From Saccoglossus kowalevskii (Eukaryota > Hemichordata > Enteropneusta > Harrimaniidae), in the NCBI RefSeq assembly GCF_000003605.2, contig NW_003145790.1, forward strand, positions 269,970 through 333,969: a stretch of 64,000 nt of DNA, written 5' to 3'. Position 1 is the first letter of the stretch, and each line of letters starts with the position of its first letter. This document shows, piece after piece, positions 51,420 through 61,554 of the stretch. The notes under the pieces were generated by a model that worked only from the letters and a program-made list of their open reading frames with translations, had not been told where the DNA came from and ran no database searches. Made by a program: the position numbers and the translations under genes.

Positions 51420-53040
51420 TTATAAAATCCTCCTTACAAGAATAACATCCATTTGACAAACAAATGGAGGATTGTTGTATTAAAAACGACGTTCATTTAC
51501 TCTAAGTAGTCTATATCTGACAGCAGAATTGCATAATCAACGTCCTGTTTATTGTATTTCCAGGACGCACTAAAAACATTTTAGTGAAGTATGCTTATCC
51601 AAATATCATTCTAAAGGCATCGCGATTACTAAAATATCACGACTAAGTGACAGCAAATACTTTTTCAATTAGAATCCTTTAGAAAGTGTTTCGTTAAGAA
51701 GTTAACAGCATCTGTTTTGTAATATTTGAAAATCGGAGTGAATAGGCAAATACGATAACGATCCAGAAGGGTTACTTATATTCTTCATTTTTCAAGTAAG
51801 TAGAATTGCTAGTGCAACATCCAAGACTGTTCAAAAGGTATTAATTGGACAGTTTATACCAACTTCTTGATCACATCGCATTCCCAAAAAAATAGTTTTG
51901 TAAAAATAAAATTGAGCAGAAAGACGAAACATCGACGCATTCAATGGAATCATATTCTATTTCTGTTGCTAAATGAACTGTTAAATAGACTACATAGTAA
52001 GCAACCCTGTCTGATAACAGCTTCCCTGAGTTTATAAACAAATTAATATGTTTTGAAATAACTTTAATTATGGTTCACTGAAGTAATGAATATACTCTTT
52101 GTGGGTTGATATCAACGTGAGCTATATGTTCGAATGTATTAAAAAAATTGACATGTTATTCCTAAACCTTGTATCTCTCTCGTCTCTTTAAAGTGTAACT
52201 GTGTATTAGCAAGATAAAAATTATAATAAATTTGTGTTTTTAAAAATACTTAAATATATTTGTAGATCACCAGTTTTAATTCTAGTGAAAATGGCTACGC
52301 ATCACGATTGTCTCAGTAAATTTAAAGATATGTCATGATAACTTTCAAAACGACAGTATTCATATTCTTTCAGATTACTCCGAAAAACATAGTTATAACA
52401 TAATTTGATTATCTGAATGCTTTCAATGGTTAATGTTTTACCAATATATTGTAGATATTTTTTTAATATTTCAGTTCAAACTATCTTACATAAAATGTAT
52501 GCAGAAAAAAAACTTACTTTTCTTTATAGTACTTAACTATGGAATCGGAATGATTTATAAAAACCATTAGACCAGATGACACTTACAGTAATTTTGCAGA
52601 TTAGTGTGCAGATTCGAAACGCGGTGTGCACAAGCATGCACTATTTTCAATACATCGAGACCGCTGTGAAAAGTAATTACACATTATATTGCAATCGTAG
52701 CGGAAAGTAACGGGTTCTTAAGTTACCAAAAGAAAATGATGTTCATCTTCTGTTAACCTAGCTTCGGAAAGCAACAATTATGCAGTCACTGTTTACAATA
52801 AGATTTTTACCACTTTGTCCGTTTATCCGACCACATAATCAGACCTTTCTGATATTATCTTTTAGAAATAACGCTTATTAATCTTGTGGACGTTGAAGAC
52901 CCTCTTCGTGGATTGTATTGTGCTTACCCTAAGTTTATTTGTTTCCACTTTAGCTAGTATACGCTGCATGACTGTTGCAGTGTTTTCTATTTTTTAAATG
53001 AACCCACGCACGTATTACGCAGATTACAACAATCTGTCCG
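51420..53040 (+). repeat. Diverged ~1.65-kb tandem duplication, copy A
   Basis: Blocks in the same order recur ~1.65 kb to the right. They are AATAACATC, TGTATTTCCAGGACGCACT, TTCTAAAGGCATCGCGATT, AGTGACAGCAAAT, GAGCTATAT-TTCGA, CTTTAAAGT, ATACATAAAAT-like, TGCATGCA-type, GAAAAGT and TTGTGGA-TTGTATTGT. Similarity is patchy, showing age. No open frame is conserved between copies. Confidence 0.75.
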
Positions 53041-53054
53041 ATATATTCAAATTA

Positions 53055-54720
53055 TTCGTTTACAAAATCCGCCTGACAATAATAACATCAACTTGGAAAA
53101 TAGTAAAGGATTGCTTACTACTCCCTTCCACTGTATAAAGATAAAACGAAGTTTATTTACTGTCATTCTGCTTGTAACAGCAAAATGGCACAATCGGCGT
53201 GCTCAATGTAAAAGATATAAAATACTTTCGTTGTATTTCCACGACGCACTGAAAAACCTTTTAGTAAAATATACTTGTCCAAGTTACGTTCTAAAGGCAT
53301 CGCGATTTCTATAACATCGTGACAAAGTGACAGCAAATCCTTTTCGATTGTAATCTTTTGAAAAGTTGTTCATAACAAATTTGTATACAACATATTTCTG
53401 TAATGTGAAGGATGGAACGAAGACGTGCGCATATACGCTAATTAAAGAATATCTATGTTATTTATTTCCATAAATAAAGTACAAATGTTGATGCGGAATG
53501 CCGCATAGTGTTCGAGACGTAACAATTGCGCATTTTAGCTACATCAGTTGTTTCGTATGTTCACTAGACCACATCTCATTCTAAAAAAAAGGGAAAGACA
53601 AAGACCATTTTTCATCGATAGACTTCAGACGCAATGTGCCAATCAATGTGATCTTATTATTTGACGTTGTTGGACATAAGTAATCTTCTCCGATAAAGCC
53701 TTTCTTGTGTTTAAAAAAAACAAATTGATTGGTGATTGGTCCCCAAACGAGAGCTATATATTCGATGTAATTAAAACTGCTACATTTGATTTTGGACGTA
53801 TATGTATGTATATTATCGTGGGCTCTCGTCGTATCTCTCAATAGTCGCTTTAAAGTTTACACACGAATTAGAAACATGGAAATGATAATTAATCTCCCTT
53901 TTAATGCACTTGGGTATTTATTTGACAATATATTTGGAGGGAACCGGTCTTTAACCTAGTGGAAATGACTACTCATCAATAATTGTTTGAGTGCATGTAA
54001 AGATATATCACCATATCTACGAAATGTAATTAACGACATGTGGTGACAGTTTTTATATCGTTTCAGAAAAATTTAATTAACTTAGTGCACAAAATGTCAG
54101 CCCAAACTCTCATACATAAAATATATGCAATAAATACACGTTGTCCATTTCATTATGGCACATAGTTATTTGTCAATTTCTACTATCATAATGTCACTTG
54201 GTCCCAATATACAATAATATATATATTTAATAGTTTGCCATGACATAGAAAGGTCATAAGATCCTATAACAGTTACAGTGAGATTTCACATCTGTGCGTA
54301 GGCTCGACACGTGGTCTGCGAACGAAGATATGGTTTGCAATGCATGGAAACCGCTGAGAAAAGTGACTGTCTAACCTATTAAAGGCGTAGTGGAAATGTA
54401 GCGGTTTTTTAGATAACTAAAAGATAATTGTTGTCATCTTCTATTTTTCTATTTTTGCGAAGCAAACAAAATGCAGTTCTTTTTCACAATATGATCCCCC
54501 CCCCCCGCCCAGAAACGTTAAACTGGTCATGACTATATAATCTATCCGCTCTGATATAATTATCCGTATATTTTAAAGCATTCAATACTCATTTTTGATC
54601 CACACTTTGTGGATTTTGTATTGTATGCGCCTAAGTTCATTTCACGTTAGTTAATATTCGTGGAATAACTATTACTGTGAATTGAATGAAATTTAATCTT
54701 TGAAATTACGCAGGTTACAA
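53055..54720 (+). repeat. Diverged ~1.65-kb tandem duplication, copy B
   Basis: Second copy of 51420-53040. The best blocks are TGTATTTCCACGACGCACTG at 53235, TTCTAAAGGCATCGCGATTT at 53290, and the GTGGATTTTGTATTGT block near 54609. A C13 run at 54496 interrupts the alignment. The 73-codon frame at 53093 is not preserved in copy A. Confidence 0.75.
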
Positions 54721-56850
54721 AAATTTGCAATACGCACAATTACTGACACCTGTATATAATTGTATATTCCCGTGTTTGTCTCTGGGTAATTCTGTTCACT
54801 GTCTGTAAGATACTCTAAATTAGTTCTTGAATACGTTTAGATTTTTCTGTCTCTTTCCCTATTATTTGTTCGTACAATGTGAATCTTCTCATTCTCAATT
54901 CTCAACAGTTCTGGTTAAGAAAGACTGTAATAAGATTATATATATGTGTAAATATATTCTTATAATTACCTATATATCTTTTTTGTTTTTGTTTTTTTTG
55001 TATGAACGTACGTCACTGTGAAAATAACACAGTGTTTTATTGTTATTTTAACATACAAAAATTGTAACAGAATATTTTATTTTGGGGCTCATAAAGACGA
55101 GTCGTGAATTTGCTTGACGATTACAAAGTTATAATTAAGTTCTACGTTTTCGTTTTTTGTTTTTTTTTATTTTTTATTAATCCAAAAATTAAAACCGCGA
55201 CGAAATGCTTACCAACTTGTTTTGTTGACAAAACAACTTGTTTTGTTTTGTTTGTTTTGTTGTTTGTTTGTATATGTGAATTTAGACGAAATCTGTTCAA
55301 CTTCATCTGTCAAAAAACTAATACATAAATTACACTTGAAAGTAGCCGTATAAATACTGTTTTCCCCCTAATCTACTAAATGTACAAAACGGCAAACAGT
55401 GAAATAATCATTTCTCAAAATTTGGACGTATTTAATCTTCTGTATTCGCTGGGGGACTACCGAAGCAGGGTATTTAGGTATGGTCACGTCGTCAAGAATT
55501 CTCATATATAATGAGGAACGTCATCATTAACTTTTATACCATTATGAAATTACTGATTAGTATGTTTGCTAAACACGCAAACAAAAAAACTATTGCTGTA
55601 CTTCATTTTAGAACTAAATTAAAACTAAAACTATCAGGACATTGTATTCAACCACAACGCCTATAGATATAAGTGTGAAAACAAATTAACAAGCTGAAAT
55701 ATTAAAGAGTGGAAGTCGTCGTGCCGCGTCCCGTTAGATATTAGACCTATAGCGACGTATAAAACGCGTGTAAAATACATTGTTTGTTCACATGAAATTC
55801 GAACACGCGCTGCGCGAAGACCACCGCGCTTTAAATATTTAATCACGACGTTAATTATCTTTAAAAGCGATCCACGTTTTTTTCCTCTTTCTTACAAGAT
55901 GTACTCAAACAAGATTGAAAAATTGAAAAGCTTGACAGCTGCATAGAATTCTTTAGGCAGTTGAAAATCGCCCCTCCGATGTAAGCGCAACACAAAACCG
56001 AAGTTTTGATTACAGGAAGGATCGCAGCATGAACGCTATTATTTAGTAGGTGATACGAAAGGGGGTACTATTGATCCTGGTTAATTAAATTTCAAATTGG
56101 CTGCGCCAACACATAAACGCGCAATCGTAAATTATGGGAACAGGACGTAAATTCAAACGATAGTAATTACTCCTTTTCTCACCCAGTATTTAGTCACGTG
56201 TTGCTTTATTACGCAATCGCATTGCTGTCGGTACATTCTTTGATGCCGTAGATGGCTTGCGTGCACTTTTGTTTCTGTCTTTAACACAGTATATCGGCAT
56301 GCAGCGGGGTGTCTAGGTTACACAGCAATTAAATGTTCGCAGTCTGTACATGTCACACGACCCTCGTGTGTGCGTTTCGCAACATTTGAAATGTAACTAC
56401 TAATAGCTACGCCGCAAGCTTGTGCAATATATCGTCGTCACGACTGTCGGTGCATTCATTGTGTGTAGTCATGGAAACATAATAGTCACACGAAGATTGT
56501 CTCAAATTGTATAGTATGACGATTTCAATAAGTTGTCGTTTTTTTGGGGGGAGGGGTAATTGATATTATAACGTGAGAGAAAGCTGACTGTAGTATATTT
56601 CAAAATATTGATATAGCGCGAAAAGGAAGTTTTATTGTAATTCAGTCACTTGCATCAGATATTATTACTAATGTTTGGTTGTCGTAATATTTTTTTTTCA
56701 TTTCAGGCGTATTTTATTTCTTTGTTTGATTCTATGCTGGATACTACACGTTCCTACTATGCCCGGGGTGTCCCGGCTCAATATCTCAATAACAATTGAA
56801 ATGTCGCTGATGTTTTATCGCTACGATAGTCATTCAGACGTGACTCACGG
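54721..56850. other. Unassigned AT-rich DNA
   Basis: No gene supported. A TTGTTTTG-rich simple-sequence stretch lies at 55215-55270. AATAAA hexamers on the - strand (TTTATT near 56630 and 56713) could serve the candidate gene upstream of them on that strand. Confidence 0.4.
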
Positions 56851-57117
56851 TTAATAAAACCCACCGCTGTGGTTAAATATTGCGATGTGCGCCAGGATTT
56901 CGGCTTCGCTAAGTTTCTTGTACGTATACGGGGAATGATTCACAACAGCATAAGTTTTGGGAGTGGCTTGACGGATCCGGTCCTGCATTTGATACTGCAT
57001 TATTCCACTATGTTTTGAGGGAACACAGTACAGTACATTTTGGAAGATGTTATCTTTGAAGAAAAATCGGAAGTAATGCAAGCCGCCGTTATTTGGTTGT
57101 ATCGTATAAACACCGCC
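56851..57117 (-). CDS. Candidate terminal coding exon, unknown function
   Basis: The - strand reading frame is open from 57168 down to a TAA at 56851-56853. It has mixed, non-AT-driven codon use, unlike other frames in the window. Recognisable segments are NNGGLHYFRFFFKD, VLYCVPSKHSG, RIRQATPKTYAVVNHSPYTY and LSEAEILAHIAIF. No ATG opens it. A possible acceptor ACAGAG at 57118 would start the exon in phase 0, but its pyrimidine tract is poor. An AATAAA lies ~135 bases beyond the stop. I do not recognise the family. It could be the last exon of a small gene with the segment at 57848-57972, or an ageing pseudogene. Confidence 0.3.
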   Translation of the reverse strand, partial: GGVYTIQPNNGGLHYFRFFFKDNIFQNVLYCVPSKHSGIMQYQMQDRIRQATPKTYAVVNHSPYTYKKLSEAEILAHIAIFNHSGGFY

Positions 57118-57534
57118 CTCTGTCGGTAGGTAACGCGTGTGTATGATACTTATGTTGGCGGGATCCCATCACGCGCTGCTCTAGTGTCAGTAATCTGTTT
57201 GATGAATCGTCACACATGCCACTTTGTTTTATGGCGTATTTGATGTAGCATAATACTTACGTATACGGGTAATATACACTGTGTGGCTAATTGTAACATG
57301 ATACAGATTAACTTTATTTCTACTAGCAGCGAAGGCGCCAACTACGCGTAAACTATACGTATCACAGAACGCGTAAACAATACAATTATTTTTACAAAAG
57401 CCCTAATTTTATCACAAACCGTATTAAAAATATTACAAAACGCATAAATGTAATGTAATACAGTATAGTACAGTACTATAAGTTGGTATTAATTTTGCCC
57501 AGTATGATTCGGGGCCACAGGCACGTAAGGAACG

Positions 57535-57592
57535 GCAGTTTAATACATTTCGACTAGACTGCAGTTTAAAACATTTCGACTAGACTGTCTTC
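57535..57592. repeat. Short tandem duplication, ~27 bases x2
   Basis: GCAGTTTAATACATTTCGAC followed by TAGACT is immediately repeated with one extra A (GCAGTTTAAAACATTTCGAC, TAGACT). Confidence 0.85.
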
Positions 57593-57649
57593 TTTCGCAA
57601 CCGTTCAGAATTATGCATTATATTGAGATGGTCGGGCGTGTCCAACCAA

Positions 57650-58011
57650 ACAGCGCCCTCTATATTTTTAGTTGCGTGCACGGCCATGTAATTCTTCCAC
57701 TACCATTTAAGTTCACATTCACAAAAATTGTACGCTTTAGGAAAAACATCAGTCTTTGTCAACTTTTAATGAATTGTAAGTGCCTGCATTAAAAATCAGA
57801 GTTAAACAACCCTGTGGGGAAAAAAACTCTGGAAAAGCATGGCTTACCAAGTTACATTGGCATTGACAAGTATTTATACCATATACTTCCCATTTATACA
57901 CCTCTCGTATTGCTCTTCCTTCACATGGAAGACACCAGTTTTGTGCGCAGGACACAGCTTTTTTGCCAACAGCTGAATCGCAACTCAGTGTTTAATCATA
58001 GAGGGCGCTGT
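57650..58011. repeat. Short inverted repeats bounding 362 bases
   Basis: ACAGCGCCCTCTAT (57650-57663) is the exact reverse complement of ATAGAGGGCGCTGT (57998-58011). The GCGCCCTCTA word is common at edges of short elements in marine-invertebrate genomes, so this may be a MITE. It may also be two unrelated occurrences. It encloses the candidate Cys-rich exon. Confidence 0.4.
57848..57972 (-). CDS. Candidate Cys-rich internal exon
   Basis: On the - strand, ATTCAG (acceptor, just above 57972) and TTG|GTAAGC (donor, 57842-57847) bound 125 bases open in one frame, encoding 41 residues. The peptide has six cysteines spaced C-x4-C-x2-C ... C-x-C-x-C around EVYKWEVYGIN, loosely like a von Willebrand factor C-type module. 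The donor phase is 0, compatible with the frame at 56851-57117. Both sites are moderate and the segment lies inside a possible inverted-repeat element, so this may be chance. Confidence 0.22.
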
Positions 58012-58020
58012 GAGAAATAA

Positions 58021-60257
58021 ATGAAGGTTAAGTGTCACGTCCCATTCCATCCCATTCAAATATGTTTGCGACAACGCTCTCCATTTTCAATGTATCACTA
58101 CACAGCAAAGTTTGTACTGAAAAACAACTTTTTTTCTCATAGAAACCCGTGTATTAACCTGAAGTGAACTAATATAATTACAATTTTTATATCACCTCAA
58201 GATAGTATCAGGCAACTCATAACTCTTTGCTCAAAAATGTATTTGTGTCGACCAACATTGATATTAGTTTCTGAAGGACGTTCAACCTGCGGAACGCGTT
58301 GGCAATGTATTAAGAACTGAGGCGCCCAGTCAAAGAAAAAGATTTATATGCAAAACTGCAGACACGTTCTGACATTACAGCTCATATTATAGTGCTTGCT
58401 AGCTAGCTGTATGTGCATATGTTTGCACGTAGTGCCCACACCACCGCGGGGGGAACTGTGTTTGTGAAGAAATCGCGACAATTCTTTTTAAAATTGAACG
58501 TTAATAAATAATCACTTCATGATAGAATCCCCTCGCGTCTTCTTAACGAACTAAATCATTTAGTACGTCCGGGAAAAACAAATCAATGTTCTTGTTATAA
58601 ATAGTTGTTCGAATAAATCTATTCGAAGACATTAGCGATTTGACACGTGTGTACGTCCACGATTCTACGTCATCAACAATTTCCACCACATGTTTGATTT
58701 AGCACACGCCCACGCTCTTCTTCAAATTATTAGCATGTTCTCGCGTGCCCATGGGTCCCATGCAATATATAGAATACGTGTACAGATATTGTTCATTACA
58801 AACAATTTCAAGTTGAAGGCTCTTGGTGTGGCGACAGCGGCATTTTATTGAATAAATTAAAACGTTTTCTGGTGGCGTCTGTCTAATAAAATGCATCCGT
58901 CATACGGTAAATTCATACCTTGTTTTGACGAAGTTGATATTTCAAAACTTCGCAAGTATTTAAGTACTTATAAATTTTATTCCGGGGAAATTTGTATTCA
59001 CAAAAATCCGAGTGCGAGAATGTTATCAAACCTAAAGTCATCTGACTCAAATCGTTTTTTAGATATGTATTATATATTCTAGGGAAAAATCGTAAGTTGG
59101 AAGGCATAATGCAGTTTTGTTTTTCGTTATACGCACTATTCAAAGTATTGAAAGGTGGGCCATACTTCAATTTGCAAATAAAATATGCTATAAAAATATT
59201 AAGATATTATTATTTATTGAGTGAAGGCAGTACAAAAACGTGAGCGCTGACCTCGTTACATCATATAGCCCAAAATGTCAATGACCGACGTCGTGTTCGA
59301 GTTTCACCAATGGCCCGCCACCCATTGCGCTAACGCAGCGTTGGAACGGAGCCAATGTGGTTACTTATTGGCACAATTATTCCTGATCAGTGTATCGTCT
59401 TTGATAACTCGTGACTTTTTATAATAATTCTCATTCCCTATGTACTGTGTTGGCATCTTTTTCTAAATCTCTAATATCCACACGTCTGAAATCCGCGATT
59501 TTTTTAGACCTTTCTCGGTAATATGGCGTCATCAGGTCATCTGTAACTGATATGTAAATGAATGAATAGCTTGTTTAATACCTCTTGCCTTGTTACAAAA
59601 CATAAATTATAGTTGCCATAATTCTGAGTGTATCTGGATGGCATTTTCTAAAACTAACCACAATTTATATCTACTGTTACTGACTTCAGGGTAGTTTATA
59701 GTACCTTGGCTATAACATATATTTCAAAATCCGATGTCTGGAAAAATCCCAAATGTTCTGAAGGTAAACAAACAGTATTTTATTTGATACATGATAAGCT
59801 TTTTTTTTTTTTTTTTAAATCTGCATTTTTTTAGGGTAGGGATGGTCTGTGGTTACTGTATCAGTTTGTCTTTTTTCGTTTCACGTTGAAATCAGTGAAT
59901 AATAATTTCCTATTTTGCATAACAACTAACATTTTGTTTTTCACATATATAGCAATGTCAAAGCTTCGCTAATATATCAGAAAATCCATAGTTAAAATGT
60001 ATTGACCAACATTAGTCGGTTTTGGCCACTGTCTGGACGTTTTTTTTTTTTTTTTTGTTTTTTTTTCAATCAAGTATTCTTACTACAGTTTTATTGTAGA
60101 CAGGGTCATAATGATAGAAAGAATAATATTGAACGGCGCCACGAGGAGACGTAGGTATCCCAGACAACCGCCAGGCCATCTTTTGATCTGACAATTTCGT
60201 GAGCTTGGATTTGATATCTAAATTGCGGTCTTAGCATACTATTAAGGCGAATCGGCA
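58021..60257. other. Unassigned AT-rich DNA
   Basis: No gene supported. Poly-T runs at 59800-59816 and 60040-60066. The 85-codon (-) and 63-codon (+) frames near 58891-59170 overlap antisense and show no motif. Confidence 0.35.
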
Positions 60258-60374
60258 ATGGAGTTAGACACGTCTCAAACGGCAAGGCGAATAAAGCGAA
60301 TATTTATTCCGCGATTAGCCCGTGCAATTTATAAACGATTTCCCGACGAAATCACTGACGCGAGAAGAGTCTAG
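60258..60374 (+). CDS. Candidate small ORF, 38 residues
   Basis: ATG in a strong context (GCAATGG) opens 38 codons ending at TAG. The peptide is basic and amphipathic in its middle: QTARRIKRIFIPRLARAIYK, then FPDEITDARRV. Codon use is less AT-driven than in surrounding DNA. No family is recognised. It could be a small protein, part of an exon of a gene not otherwise visible, or chance. Confidence 0.2.
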   Translation: MELDTSQTARRIKRIFIPRLARAIYKRFPDEITDARRV

Positions 60375-61554
60375 TGGTAGCCTTTCATGACACAGCGACT
60401 ACAGGTGAACGATATGAGACAGCTTTGATTTGTCTTTGCTTGTGTAATAACCAATCATTTGGGATGATATTTCATATATAGTTGCATATGATTACTGAGG
60501 TTTAGAATTGTTCTCCGTCCTAAGATCTGTTATCTGTCACTTGCGGAATTAGTGTTTATGTTAGATGGTGTCATAGAAAGCTTGTGTGTGTTGTCAGCGC
60601 GGCGTAGCAGGCGATCCTAAAAAAATGTTTGTTTTTTTTTGTAATGGGTTCGTTTGCAACATCTATCAATCTATTATGTTACTAGGACAACGTTATAATT
60701 GTATTTTGTGGCGCCGAAGTTTGCTTCCTATGACCAGTGCCTTAATCTGTATTTTTGTCCGATACTCGGGCGTCCCAGTTGTATACAAACTAGAGTATTA
60801 CAACATAATGTATACTGTATTATTATCGGTTACGGCGAGCAGCGAACCTGGAGTGGCTGAACACGTGTATATATCCAAAGAATAGAAAAGTAATCTAAAT
60901 AGCCTAAGTGTTTGAAAATTGTGTCCATCCGGTCCATGGATGGCGCCATTTTGCTTATTTTTTCACCAGATATATAAAACGCCTTTCAAGATAATCAAAT
61001 TATACAACACGCTAAAATTCTTTTATCTCTGAATGCGCGTGTGACTAGATGTTTGCATCCATTTTGAATCCTGTTCGACTCCTGGTTACGCGCTTAGTCT
61101 TCATGTGGCTAAGCGAGTTCCAATTAGTGTTTAGTAATTTACCCATTACCTATTATACTGTATATTTGCAAAAAGAAGATGACGTTCTATGTACTCAATC
61201 TATCATATTCAGCGATCTATAAATCTCATGATAACAAATACGTTCCTTTAGATTGGAAACAATTCATGAGTGTATCTAAAAATGCATTATTCATTATGCT
61301 CGAGTTATTCAGGTCCGTAAAATGATCCGTAATTAGCTGTCGGGTAATCCATTTATTCAATCAAGCTGTATATACCGGGCTACAGCCTCAAGTTTGTATC
61401 TGTGCCGCTGCAATACCAACCACTGTGAGTCACAATAGGGCTTACGTTATGGGTTAACAACGAGGAAACATGCTGTGATTCGTCGCGAGACTACATGTTG
61501 CGAGACGATACAGGGTGAGTTAGTACGAAGCTGTCCACCGATTGTCACAACAAG
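60375..61554. other. Unassigned DNA left of the 25-base array
   Basis: No gene supported. The frame at 60586-60885 has no ATG at its start and no domain. Confidence 0.35.

Noticed and set aside
60586-60885. 99-codon frame
   Set aside because: It has no ATG at its start, no domain, and unremarkable composition.
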